A stretch of 64,000 nucleotides of DNA. It comes from Adiantum capillus-veneris. Its lineage: Eukaryota > Streptophyta > Polypodiopsida > Polypodiales > Pteridaceae. Positions 35,521 to 47,094 of this stretch are shown here, piece after piece (position 1 is the first letter of the stretch; every line of letters starts with the position of its first letter). The position numbers were made by a program, and so were the translations under genes. Below the pieces are notes generated by a model that had not been told where the DNA came from, did not search any database, and worked only from the letters and a program-made list of their open reading frames with translations. The DNA is taken from assembly GCA_014529385.2 (NCBI GenBank), contig CM043971.1:60902709-60966708 (forward strand), given 5' to 3'.

Positions 35521-35699
35521 CACATCCACACACGCGCACACACACAGGAAGAAGAGAGTTATAACGTCGTAGGAAACTATTTTAAAAAACGTTAAAGATT
35601 AGGTTATATGTAGACTTACATTAAATTAGATTTAGGTTTATTTTTAACTAGATTTACATTTATTTAAGCTAGATTTAGATTTATGTTATATTAGATTAG

Positions 35700-35898
35700 A
35701 TGCGGGTCTCCATAGACTGCGATGCCTGCATGAAGCGGGTGAAGAAAGCCCTCAATGGAATATAGGGTATTGCTGCCTTCTCTCATAGTGGGCTCCGTCG
35801 ATCCAAAAGTACTGGTGAAATGTCTTCAGAAGATAGGGAAGAAGGTGGATCTTCAGGGCGGCAAGAGTCACTACATCCCCGACACAATGACCATCTAG
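35700..35898 (+). pseudogene. Captured HIPP/HMA-domain gene fragment in A
   Basis: MRVSIDCDACMKRVKKALNG is the metal-binding loop and first helix of an HMA fold with its CxxC pair intact. After a short gap that ends in a splice-acceptor-like TTCTCTCATAG, VGSVDPKVLVKCLQKIGKKV gives the last helix. It ends at a stop at 35896. The second block is nearly identical to A1 at 18684. The middle strands (normally about 25 residues) are missing. It is on the same strand as the transposase and flanked on both sides by TTAGATTTA-type repeats. HMA domains carry Cu, Zn, Cd or Ni ions; this fragment cannot make a full domain without splicing. Confidence 0.8.
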
Positions 35899-36282
35899 AC
35901 AACCTCTAGTCATTAGACTTACGTTAAATTAGATTTAGCTTTATTTTTAGTTAGATTTACGTTTATTTAGATTTACGCTTATTTACGTTAGATCGAGTCC
36001 ACGCAAGAATTACTTACGGTTTAGGGTTTAGAGTTAGACGAACAGTGAAAAGATCTACTGTGAAAAGATGTTAAGATGAAGTGAAGTGCTACAGCTAGAG
36101 AAGAGGCAAAGGGATTTTGTCCACTACATGCAGTATCATGTAGACGTGGGTGTCTAGATTTCTTGTACCCACAAATATAGGTATTGACCAATAAAGACGA
36201 GATTATAACCCGGTGGTTCTGATCTCCGTGCACCTCTAGACCGAGGTGTGCGGGGATTGGACATGACTAGAGAATGTGAGGT

Positions 36283-36328
<46 letters not shown>

Positions 36329-36390
36329 GACGAAGAATGCCAATAGAATATTAAATTTGTTGTCTAGGTTATAAGTTTTTTATCCTCATT

Positions 36391-39300
36391 ATGAGTAGCG
36401 ACGAGGATGTGGGACCGTCCAACCGAAACACCTATCTCTCAACGAGGGTCTTATGTCCTTGTAATCAATGCAAGCATGCTGTGCGACGGACAAGACGTGT
36501 TTCTTTGCAGCACGTTCGTGAATTTGGCGAGTTCGATCCATCTATTATAGATCGAGTTGTTGCCAATTATAACTCGTCGGACTCTGACGCTGGCCAACAA
36601 GCAGCAATCTTGCAACCCAATAGACGTATTCGCAGGCGCTTTGGTCAAGCAGCATATGTGAGGCCACAAGATGTAGCCTCTGACAGCTCGGGGGATGATC
36701 ATGCAGAGCACATTCCCAACGAGGCAATGTTTGAGCCCGAGATTGATGAAATGATCGAGACGATCATGGATTCAGAAAGGCTTATCTATGATGATATGAA
36801 AAGTGAAGCCGATACATCATTGTATAATGGAGCACGTATGTCTAGATTGAAAGCACTCCTGGTTCTTCTCAACATGCAGGCAAAGTTTGGATGGAGTGAC
36901 ACTAGCGTCACAGCGCTTTTCAGGTGATCTATTACAATTAGTTTACTTTAATAGAACTCATGGTGTATAATGATCTGATAGATTTTTACACGACTGTATC
37001 ATATTTTTATGTTGTTTGTAGATTGCTGAAAGAGCACATTCTACCAGCTGACAATGTGATGCCAGATTCCCGAGATGAAGCAAGAAAGATTTTGCGAAAC
37101 TTGGGGATGGATTACAATTCTATCCACGCTTGTCCTAATGACTGCATTCTTTTCAGAGGGGAATACACAGACATGGAGAAGTGTCCGAAATGTGATTCCG
37201 AAAGATATCGAGTAGATCTCCACGGGACAAAAATTCCACAAAAGGTTTTGCGACATTTTCCTTTGCTTCCTCGCATCAAGCATTTCTTCGAATGTAAGTC
37301 CATGGCCGCCCTAGCATCATGGCATGAGGAGAATAAATCTTCGGATGGTGTGCTACGAATTCCTGCAGATTGCGCAGCCTGGAAACATATAGATGGAACA
37401 TGGTCGGATTTTGCCAGGGAAGCTCGAAATTTGCGCTTAGGCCTGGCTATGGATGGTAAATCCATTTGGTCAAAGATCAACATCTTACAGTGTATGGCCC
37501 GTTGTCATCGTCAACTACAACATTCCCCCGTGGTTGACTACGAAGAAGGGGCACCTATGGCTAAGCTTGATTGTGCCAGGGCGATATAAAGTGGGGAATA
37601 TGGATGTGTATCTTCGTCCACTATTGGAAGAGCTACAACAATTGTGGATTGGCATAGAGGTGGTGGATATGAGCCGACACACAGGACGACGGAATGCTTT
37701 GATCAGAGGTATTCTAATGTGGACCATGCATGACTATCCCGGGCTAACAGAATGCTCAGGTGATCTATTGACACTCCTCTCTCAGACACTGTAAATCTGG
37801 TTTTTCCCCATAGTTGATCTATTATCATGTGTATACATGCAGGGCTTCAAACAAGCGGATACAGAGCATGTGTCACATGTGGACCTAGACTGAATGCACG
37901 TAGGGCACCTCACTGAAGAAGCAAATCTACGAAGGTCATCAAGCGTATCTTCCGAGAATCATGTGTTACGCGACGGCTTTTTGGAAGAGAGCCACCAAGG
38001 ATGTCTGCACAAGCATGGTTAGAGCAGAAGGAGATGTGCGATGACGAGATGTGAGATTGCCTCCAGGGATGAAGAGACTACTCTATGGTACGAGTTAACA
38101 TACTGGCCCGACTCGTGATCAATCACTTGCTCGATCCAATGCACATATTCAAGAATGTGGGTAATCTACTATGGGACCATTTGACCGCAAGAAAGATACT
38201 TTGGGAGCCAGAGTTGACCTTAGAAATGTGGATCGTATGGAGCAATATTGGCCGCAACAGCGTCTGATGGATCGATAAAACTCCTAAAGCACCATGGATT
38301 TTCACAGGAGCCCAAGAACGCAAAGTAAAAGAGGCCATTCGATCTTTGCGGACCCCCACTGGCGTAATGCACTCGCTCCGAACGTGTTTTACTAAAGAAG
38401 GAAAGCTTACGTTTGAAGTCACACGATTGGCATAAAATGTGTCAGGTACGTTCATAGTGGACTTTAAAATCATTGCATAAAATGTGGACTTTAATATCAT
38501 TGCTGCACATACTTTACAGTTTATTTTACCGGTTGCCATTGAGGGATGTTTGTCTCTCGACATCCGTAACACAATCTACAAACTTGCAAAGCTGGTGCAA
38601 TGGATCTCACAAAAGGAGATCGACGTAGACTCCATACCATTCGCCAAACTAAATGCTGCGGAGCTTGTGTGTTGTTTGAGAAACAATTTCCTACTACAAT
38701 GCTAACCATTCAGGTGCATCTTCTTATTCACATAGTTGATGAGGTGGAAATAGCTGGCACAGTTCATTCCAGATGGATGTTCTTCTTAGAGCGTTTCATG
38801 AAAACGCTTAAGGGATATGTGCGTCAAAAGGCACGTCCGGAGGGTAGCATGGCAGAAGGTTGGTTGGTATCAGAGTCCCTAGTGTACATTGGAGAGTGGC
38901 TAGACGGATTTGATAAATCCCGGGACACGCTATGGCGAACCATAGATGATGAGCGCATATCTGGGATTGTCATGTGCAATCTCGGTGTTGAGAAGAAGAT
39001 GACGGAAGATCTAGAGGCTAAAATCAACCGATTTTGCATGCTTCACAATCCAGTGATGCAAAAGTGGATTTCACAATATGAGGATGCAAAGCAAGAGCGA
39101 CAAAGGGCACGAATCGAGTGGAGACGGGGAAGACGACCACCGATGCACTATCCAGCGGTTCTGGAGAGCCTACCAACCTTCATGAGCTTAAGATGGTTGC
39201 ACAACCAATTGAAAAGCGCACAACAATGCGGTGACGAAGTGACTGAAGAAGAGTGGGAGTACTCTCGGGGTTGCGCGACCAAGGTAAGTTTGCAATGTAC

Positions 39301-40116
39301 GACTAGCAAGTGACTTTATTTATAAACGTTTGAACGGCCACTCATAATCTTTGTTCGTTGTAGTATAAGTCATACACAGCAGCATGGTGTAAAGGTCGAC
39401 ATTTTAGGGTGGAACGAATCGACAAAAAGCGTTTTACTCAAGATTGTGGAATCATGGCAAAATTTGAACAGTCTAGTCGACGACGTTCCTCTGATGCAGA
39501 TCCCGTGGTGGCGGAACTCACTTACTTCGGCACGCTGCAAGAGATTTTGAGGATCGATTACAGAGGATTTTTTGTCGACTTGTTCGACGTGCAATGGTTC
39601 AAGATAATCATGGAGGGTCGAAACGCTACTGTGCGTAGAGGAGAGTCTGGTTTTCTTGAGGTGGATTCTACTAAGAAATGGACTGACCTAAGAGACACTT
39701 TCGTACTACCCGAGCATTGTGAACAAGTAAGTATATAAATAGTTAACATCCCCCTTTTACAAGTTATGTGCTTGAAAGCTCTCATGTAAGTTATGTGGCT
39801 TTGGCAGGTAGTATTTCATCCTACAAAGTCTACATCAAACTGGTGGTACGTCATAGAGTTAGCCCCTCGTAGTGCAAGGACGTATGAAGGCTACCATGTG
39901 CCAATCACAACGACATCAATGGAGGAGATCAGAGAAGATGCTCAATCAGAAGCCGCTGCGGTGGTGCCAGACGAGCATCAAGATGCTACTACTTTATATG
40001 GGGTGCATGCAGAGGAGCTACAAAATGAAACAGAGGATATGTGTTTAAACGGAGAGCTCTATATAGATATAGGAAGTTATGCTGAGTTATGCGAGGATGA
40101 GAGAGAGATCTCTTAA
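36391..40116 (+). pseudogene. CACTA A TNP2-type transposase gene, frameshifted
   Basis: It has the same six-exon plan as A1. Exon 1 (36391-36923) is open throughout, and exon 2 starts at 37022. A 2-base loss at about 37455 (ATGGTAAATCC against ATGGCGTAAATCC in A1) breaks frame. Exon 3 (about 37843-38446) carries about nine one- or two-base deletions and an 8-base insertion relative to A1. Exon 4 has another small deletion near 38668. Exons 5 (39364-39726) and 6 (39808-40116) are intact and end CEDEREIS. The domain content is Transposase_21, DUF4218-like and DUF4216-like blocks. As read, it cannot encode a working transposase. Confidence 0.88.
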
Positions 40117-40388
40117 AGCCACAAATATTGTATTTGAACAATTTTGCTCCGTGTTGTAAAAGCTCTGGCTCTCTAAGTAGCTTCCATGGTGTATAACGCT
40201 CTTTTCTACTCGCGCTCACATCTTTTGATTGAAAATTCTGAGTTTTCGACTTGCCTCTTCTATCACTCGATTCATTGCGTCATTGTATTTATATGCGTCA
40301 TTACGTCATTGTATTTAATGGTCTTTGCGTCATTGTCTACTCTATTCATTCAATATTAAGTTTAAATATTCGTGTGTTTAATGCAGGT

Positions 40389-41702
40389 ATGGATGATGAG
40401 GAGTTTCTTTCTTCTTTGTCACCGCAGCAGAGACAGTGGTACGTGGAGCGTCATCGCTCTGGCGCATCATCGCGCGTTCCTACACCATCCGCATCTCCCT
40501 CTCTTTCGGAGCATTCGGCGCGCTCCGAAGCTTCGGCGTCGACGAGACAAGCGTCACACTCTTCTAGACACCGGCGCTCTAGTGGTGGCGGTGGCGGTTG
40601 TTGTGGGGATTCCGCGACCGATGCCTCCACACCGCCTCGTGTTCGACGAGGCTCTTTACCCTCCCCTTCTTTGCCCGCCCCCACACCAGCCACAGCATCG
40701 CCGTCTACGCCAGGTTTTGCACGGCTGACTGTTCCTAGAAGCTACACACCTCTACCTACTCCGCCAGGAGCCACCCCACTCGACACTCCTCGCTTCGGGG
40801 CCCAGACGCCGGTGGAGACACCTGACGTCCGTACCCCCATCGACACGCCGCTAGAGACCCCTGCCGGGACACCCAGGTTCACGCGTCACCGGCCAGAGGG
40901 CTTGCCTTACTCCGTCGACATCAGCGGCGGCATCATCATGGATGATGACGGCAAGAAGGTGATCTCGCGCATGCGTGGTCTTTGCTCTCAGCTGTTTAGA
41001 CACTATATACTAAACAAATGGAGTGAAGTACCAAGTGATTTAAAAAACAGAGTCATCAGCATACTTCATGATGAGTTTCCCGTTCCAACACGGGATCAGC
41101 GCTTCAATGAAGACCTGATGAAGATTCGAATGCGCGAATACTGCAAACACAAGCGTTCCGAAGTGCAAAAAGCAATCAAGAATGGGTGGAATAGGCCAGA
41201 TTGGCTGGCCAAAGAAGATTGGAAGAATGCGAAGAAAGCAGCGCGCGAGAATCCCGACAAGTGGAAGCAACAAAAGGATGCAGCCAGAGCGCGAGTAGAG
41301 GCAGGGAGCTCGCACCACTTGGGGAGCGGTGGATGGGCATCATTTGAGGCCGATTTTGTAAGTCTTTTCACATTGCTCTTTATGCATGTTCGATAGTTTA
41401 GGGTTTATGAGTTTTTTAGTTCTAACATAATGAAATCTTTGTATGTTTTGACAGTGGTCGATGACAGGACGTGATCCCACACCGTACGAGCGCGAGTACG
41501 CAGGCAGGAAGGGCTTAAACGCCCTGATGGACATTCTCAGTTCTCGCAGCGGCATGGTTAGTATTAGGGTTTACTCTTTTTTATTTTTTGTATTGTTTTA
41601 TAAATGTCGTTATATGTTTATACTTACTGAAAACTGTCTTATTGTCTTTTTTTGCAGAATCCGACAGATACGCCGCTTGGACGCGATGAGACGTCTGATT
41701 AG
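40389..41702 (+). CDS. CACTA A second protein (Transposase_24/TNPA-like), intact
   Basis: Three exons (40389-41357, 41455-41556, 41658-41702) join in frame at GTAAGT/ACAG and GTTAGT/GCAG sites to give 371 residues. The start ATG lies 3 bases after an acceptor-like TTTAATGCAG. It opens MDDEEFLSSLSPQQRQWYVE. A Ser/Thr/Pro-rich region with repeated TP motifs follows to about residue 210. The conserved part (RMRGLCSQLFRHYILNKW, FPVPTRDQRFNEDLMKIRM, WNRPDWLAKEDW, ENPDKWKQQKDAAR) matches the plant Ptta/En/Spm Transposase_24 domain. TNPA-type proteins bind the subterminal repeats and assist excision in the nucleus. This is the only intact transposon gene of this size in the window. Confidence 0.88.
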
Positions 41703-42055
41703 ACGACGTCAGTTTAGCCGTATCTAGATAGCATTAGTTTAGGGTTTCTCATAGCTTATGTATCATGAGACGGATTTTATACGTCTTTTTGAACCATGTA
41801 TATTATTACATTTGTCACCGCAATTCCTTTTGCCAATCAATTCTTTATGCCTATGATGTTGTACAATTGTCATTATTACATTTGCCAATCAATTCAGTTT
41901 GTCTATGATGTGTACAATTGTCAATTTTGCAAACAATGCGTCTTGTGGGTGACTATTTTGGGTCTATTATTTACCTTTGCACTTTTTTTAAAAAGTGAAT
42001 CAAGTACAATATGGTTGATGGGTGGCAGGCATTCAATGCCCTGCCACCAAAAAAA

Positions 42056-42349
42056 TATTCTCTCAGGCGTCGCTATATGCGTCGCTATTTATGGCTCTGT
42101 AGCGTCGCTATATACGTCGCTATACTCTTCTGTGAGAGCGTCGCTATAAGCGTCGCTATAGGCGTCGCTATGAGCGTCGCTATATAGCGACGCTCATAGC
42201 GACGCCTATAGCGACGCTTATAGAGACGCATATAGCGACGCTCTCGTAGCGACGCTTTTATCGACGGTTATAGCGACGCCGGGGGTTATAAAAACCCAGT
42301 GTATTTCCGTCGCTAAGAGCGTCACAAGAGTACATAACCTCTTGTAGTG
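42056..42349. repeat. 3' subterminal array and TIR of A
   Basis: More than a dozen GCGTCGCTAT/ATAGCGACGC words occur. A near-perfect palindrome is centred at 42183/42184 with arms of about 45 bp. Then comes CCGGGGGTTATAAAAACCCA and the terminal CTCTTGTAGTG. Confidence 0.93.
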
Positions 42350-42352
42350 GTA

Positions 42353-42800
42353 TTAACAAAATATCATCATTATGTCAATAAAAATGAATAAATGATCATG
42401 GTATCAACGAAAAGCATCATGATATCACCGAGAATAATCATTGTATCAACGGAACAACATCATGGCATCACCGAGAATAACCATGGTATCAACGAAATAT
42501 CATCATGGCATCACCGAGAATAACCATGGTATCAACGAAACAACATCATGGTATCACTGAGAATAACCATGGTATCAACAAAACATCATCATGGTATCAA
42601 TAAAAATCACCATGGAATCAACGAAATATCATCATGGAATCACCGAGAATAACCATGGTATCAATGAAATATCATCATGGCACCACCGAGAATAACCATG
42701 GTATCAATGACATATCATCATGGTATCAACGAAAATCACCATGACCAAAGTATTAACAAAACATTATCATGGTACCATCAAAATCACTATGGTATCAATG
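42353..42800. repeat. Tandem repeats of the LTR element, array 1
   Basis: Imperfect units of about 40 bp are built on ATCATGGTATCACCGAGAAT and AACCATGGTATCAACGAAAT. Related ATCAATATGGTATCACCAAA words lie on the other side of CACTA A (34200-34300), as expected if A split one array. Confidence 0.9.
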
Positions 42801-43086
42801 AGAAATTATCAATAAAACGACGTAAACTATATCTCTAAAAGAATAATTATACAAGAATCAATGAACGAGTATATCATATAACAAAAGATCATGTACCAAC
42901 AGTAGCTCGATAGAATTTGGACGATCATCAACGGCTCGACTGAATCGGAACGATGTGTAACTGGCTTCTGCAGCAAAGTTACGTCAGTAACAAATATATG
43001 ATTGATGAAGAAAAATATAATTGAGAAGTTTTCAATTATGAGAAAAATCAAAAGCAAAAAGTAAAATTTTGATTTTCAAACATATT

Positions 43087-44110
43087 CGCAGTCCGAGACG
43101 ATAACCCAAAATCGGTGCAGAATTTAGAGAAACTTTCTTCTGCAAAGTTATAGACCACATCGATTCCGGTCTCCCATAGCGCGTAGTTTCTTCTGCAAAG
43201 TTGTAGAACACATCGATTCCGGTCTCTCACGCGGGTAGTTTCTGCAAAATCGTTTTCAATAAGCAGAAAAATAAAAAACAAAAAACGGAAATTGGTTTTT
43301 ATGTATGTACGCAGTCCGCGAACGATAACTCAAAATCGATGCAGAATTTGAAAACACTTCCTTCTGCAAAGTTGTAGACCACATCGATTCCGATCTCCGA
43401 AGTGGGTAGTTTCTGCAAAATCGTTTCGAATTAGCAGAAAAATCAAAAACAAAAAGCGGAAGTTGCTTTTTAGGTATGTACGCAGTCCGCGAACGATAAC
43501 TCAAAATCGGTGCATAATTTGAAAAAATTTCCTTCTGCAAAGTTGTAGACCACATCGATTCCAGTCTCTCTCGCGGGTAGTTTTTGTAAAATCGTTTTGA
43601 ATTAGCAGAAAAATCAAAAACAAAACGCGGAAGCTGTTTTTCAGGTATGTACGCAGTCCGTGAACGATAACTCAAAATCGGTGCAGAATTTGAAGAAACT
43701 TCCTTCTGCAAAGTTGTAGACCACATCGATTCCAGTCTTCTGAGCGGGTAGTTTCTGCAAAATCGTTTCGAATTAGCAAAAAAATCAAAAACAAAAAGCG
43801 GAAGTTGCTTTTTAGGTATGTACGCAGTCCGCGAACGATAACTCAAAATCGGTGCATAATTTGAAAAAACTTCCTTCTACAAAGTTGTAGACCACATCGA
43901 TTCCGGTCTTTCAGGTTGGAGGTTTCTGCAAAATCGTTTCCAATTAGCAGAAAAATCAAAAACAAAACGCGGAAGCTGTTTTTCAGGTATGCACGCAGTC
44001 CGTGAACGATAACTCAAAATCGGTGCAGAATTTGAAGAAACTTCCTTCTGCAAAGTTGTAGACCACATCGATTCCGACCCCTAGCGCGGGTAGTTTCTGC
44101 AAAATCGATT
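43087..44110 (-). repeat. 171-bp tandem repeats of the LTR element, array 2
   Basis: The word CGCAGTCCG recurs at 43310, 43481, 43652, 43823 and 43994, exactly 171 bp apart, with a longer first step from 43087 caused by a partial extra unit. As 171 is 57 codons, a minus-strand frame stays open through several units (43256-43846) and reads a repeated peptide with LSYRSRTAYIP, FVFDFSANSKRF and LESMWSTTLQKE. Confidence 0.93.
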
Positions 44111-44145
44111 TTGATCAGGAGAAAAATCGAAAACAAAAACGTACT

Positions 44146-44157
44146 GCTCTGATACCA
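44146..44157 (-). promoter_or_regulatory. Primer binding site (initiator Met tRNA)
   Basis: The minus-strand TGGTATCAGAGC is complementary to the 3' end of plant initiator-Met tRNA and touches the LTR with no spacer. Confidence 0.95.
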
Positions 44158-44299
44158 TGTTGAGAGAGAAGGAGAGAACACAAAAGTAGAACCCCAAAGT
44201 GTGTAGAATACACACATGAGATGATGTATATATAGAGGGGACCTGGGTGCCATATATAGAGAAGCCATATATTGAGTAGCTTCACATATAAGCTCAACA
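44158..44299 (-). repeat. 5' LTR
   Basis: 142 bp, followed on the minus strand by the primer binding site and preceded by the target duplication ATATC at 44300-44304. Confidence 0.95.
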
Positions 44300-44304
44300 A
44301 TATC

Positions 44305-44751
44305 GATGGGGGTGCAGACGTCAGGTGTCTCCACTGAAGTCTAGCCCCGAAGTGAGAAGTGTCGACCGGGGTGACTCCCGGAGGAGTAGCTAGTGGTGTG
44401 TAGCCAAGAACGACCGATAGCCGTGTAAAACCTGCCGTAGATGGCGATGTTGTGGCTGGTGTGAGGGCGAGCAAAGAAGAAAAAAGTAAGGAGCCTCGTC
44501 GAACAAGAGAGGGTGTCGAGGTATCAGCGAGGCAGGATCCCCACACCAACCACTGCTGCCACCACTAGAGCGTCGGTGCCTAAACTAGTGTGAAGATCGT
44601 CTCTTGACACGGAATCTTCGGAGCGCGTTGAATGCTTTGAGGGAGATGTTGAAGGAGTGGAACGACGTGATGGTGCTCCAGAGCGATGACACTCCTCGTA
44701 CCACCTCCTCTGCTGGGGTGACAAAGAAGGAAAAAACTCATCATCATCCAT
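44305..44751 (-). pseudogene. C second gene, 5' half
   Basis: Resuming after the LTR element, GATGGGGGT continues the same codons that stop at 33812 (CTAGCGGCATATC in the empty site). It runs back to the start MDDDEFFPSLSPQQRRWYEE at 44751. Frame changes are present, so it is dead. Confidence 0.82.
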
Positions 44752-44854
44752 ACCTGCATTAAACACACGAACATTTAATCTTAATATTGAATGGAGAAGA
44801 AAACATGGACAAGTTATAATCTATACTATAGATAATAGGGAGAGGGATTCTTGT

Positions 44855-44902
<48 letters not shown>

Positions 44903-45400
44903 CATAAAGGGGGAGGGAATATTCCTGTATAGAGAGATTTCTGTGAAGTTCTTGTGACAAGACACACCGAGGAGTGTCTCTGCTTGTGAGACTGCTCATG
45001 ATAAAGCCTCCAAGGATTATGTTATTGCTACACTGCATTGGGAGTTTCTAGCTCCCTCTCTGGAGAATACTCTCGCATTGAAGTATTTCTATTTGTTTGT
45101 ACATAGATCTATAAGTTCTTAATGGTGTGTTGTGCTTGTTGCAGGACCGTTACATGCAGCTATTGAAACCGTAGGAGCTAGCCGAGTGCGTGTGTGTGTG
45201 AGAGAGAGATTGAGAGGGAGAGAGAGAAAGAGGGGAAGGGAAGATGGGAGGGAGGAGAGGGAAGGAGTATCATTGGAGTGGAAGCAATGACGATTAAACA
45301 CAATTTAAATTTCTAAAGTATAGCATATACAAAGGAATGGTCAAAAAGCCATGTGAATACAATATATATTATAAAACGGAGCAAAATTGTTCAAATACAA
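44752..45400. other. Intergenic part of C with GA runs
   Basis: It holds the intron/leader before the second gene, a GA run at 44859-44899, another GA-rich patch at 45195-45240 and a segment (44960-45170) not seen in A, which may be an old insertion. No gene seen. Confidence 0.5.
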
Positions 45401-45411
45401 TGTTTATGGAT

Positions 45412-46497
45412 TTAAGAGGTCTCTGTCTCATCCTCGCATAGCTCATCATAACTCCCTATGTCTATATAGAGCTCTTCGTTTAGGCAGATGTCCTCCGTTT
45501 CATTTTGTAGATCCTCTACATGCACCCAATAGAGAGTAGCAGTTGGATGCTCGTCTGGCACCACCTCAGTGGTTTTTGACTGAGTGTCTTCTCCGATCTC
45601 TTCCATTGATGCCGCTGTGATTGGCACATGGTAGCCCACATACGTCCGTGCACTACGAGGGGCTACCTCTATGACGTACCACCAGTTTGATGCAGACTTT
45701 GTAGGATGAAATGCCACATGCCAGAGCCACATAACTTACATGAGAGCTTCCAAGCACATAACTTCTAAACGTGGATGTTAAATATTTACATACTTCTTCA
45801 CAATGCTCGAGTAGTACGAAAGTGTTTCTTTGGTCAGTCCATTTTTTAATTCAATCCACTATCCTCTGCACAGAGTAGCATTGTGATCCTCCATGTTTAT
45901 CTTGAACCATTGCACGTCGAACAAGTCGATAAAAAATCCTCTATAATCGATCCTCAAAATCTCTTGTAGGGTGCCGAAGTAAGTGAGTTCCGCCACCACA
46001 GGATCTACATCAGAGGACCATCGTCGACTAGGTTGTTCAGATTTTGCCACAATTCCACAATCTTGTGTAGAACGCTTTTTGTCGATCCGTTCCACCCTAA
46101 AATGTCGACCTTTACACCATGCTACTGTGTATGACTAATACTACAACCAACAAAGATTAGGAGTAGCTGTTCAAACATCTAGAAAGTCGCTAGTCGTACA
46201 TTGCAAACTTACCTTTGTCGCGCAACCCTGAGAGTACTCCCACTCCTCCTCAGTCACTTCTTCACCGCACCGTTGTGCGCTTTTCAATTGGTTGTGAAGC
46301 CATCTTAAGCTCATGAATGTTGGTAGGCTCTCCAGACCTGCCGGATAATGCATTAGTGGTCATCTTCCCCGTCTCACTCGATTCGTGCCCTTTGTCGCTC
46401 TTGCTTTGCATCCTCGTATTGTGAAATCCACTTTTGCATCACTGGATTGTGAAGCATGCAAAATCAACTGATTTTAGCCTCTAGATCTTCCGTCATC
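45412..46497 (-). pseudogene. C transposase exons 6, 5 and part of 4
   Basis: The exon 6 equivalent (45412-45720) reads VAFHPTKSASNWWYVIEVAP. Exon 5 (about 45780-46140) reads ERIDKKRSTQDCGIVAKSEQ, and the end of exon 4 has SLRWLHNQLKSAQRCGEEV. The coding sequence stops at the B insertion point (46497) within the codons for the KMTEDLE region and resumes at 52185. Confidence 0.85.
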
Positions 46498-46740
46498 CAC
46501 TACAAGAGGTTGTGTGCTCTTTGTGACGCTGTTAGTGACGGAAATACATTGGGTTTTTATAACCCACAGCATCGCTAACAACGTCGATACGGGAACATCA
46601 CTATAAGCGTCACTATAACAATCATAGCGACGTTTATAATGACGCTGCAGAGCCTTATATAGAGACGGTCATAGTGACGCCCGAGAGAATTTTTTTTTGG
46701 GTGGCAGGGCATTGAATGCCCTGCCACCCATTAACCATAT
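46498..46740. repeat. 3' TIR and subterminal repeats of B
   Basis: The terminal CACTACAAGAGG is followed by CTTTTGTGACGCTGTTAG-like words, AACGTCG and ATAGCGACG variants, then GGCAGGGCATTGAATGCCCTG shared by the family. Confidence 0.85.
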
Positions 46741-47094
46741 TGAATGTTTCATTAATTGATTCACCTTTGAAAAAAAGTGCAAGCTTAGATATAGACCCAA
46801 AGTAGTTACCCACAAGACAATATAACCATTAACTCCATCATCCATAGTATTGTTTGCAGAATAAAGATACAAAACTGAAGCGTAAATTGATGAAAGTAAA
46901 TCAATGACAATTGTACACATCATAGGCAAAATCACTTGATTGTTAAACTTTGCAAATGTAATAGTTACAACACCATTGTCATTATTGAAAAAATATATGT
47001 GGTTTTCAAAAAGACGTATAAAAGTCGTCTCATTATATATATGCTATGACAAAAAGAAACTAATGCTATCTAGCTATGGCTAGACTGACGTCGT

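Larger units (their letters stand above)
34621..42349 (+). mobile_element. CACTA element A, complete ends, TSD GTA
   Basis: It begins CACTACAAGAGGCTCTTCAC at 34621 and ends CATAACCTCTTGTAGTG at 42349. GTA flanks both sides (34618-34620 and 42350-42352), the 3-bp duplication typical of CACTA elements. Length is 7729 bp. Order is TIR and subterminal palindrome, microsatellite leader, HIPP fragment, transposase gene, second gene, subterminal array and TIR. It sits in the internal region of the LTR element. Near-identity to A1 and sharp ends mark it as the youngest insertion in this stack. Confidence 0.95.
33813..44299 (-). mobile_element. Non-autonomous copia-type LTR element inserted in C
   Basis: Both LTRs are 142 bp, begin TGTTGAGC on the minus strand, end CTCTCTCAACA and differ at one base (A/G). 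The target duplication is ATATC (33808-33812 and 44300-44304). The primer site TGGTATCAGAGC abuts the 5' LTR, and a GAGCGGGGG polypurine tract abuts the 3' LTR. Without the CACTA A insertion the element is about 2.8 kb and encodes no gag or pol. Its inside holds two tandem-repeat arrays. It must have used enzymes from a related autonomous copia element, such as the family of the relic at 7120-10188. Confidence 0.93.

Noticed and set aside
43087-44110. CRISPR-like array
   Set aside because: The repeats are long, contiguous 171-bp tandem units without unique spacers, inside a eukaryotic LTR element.
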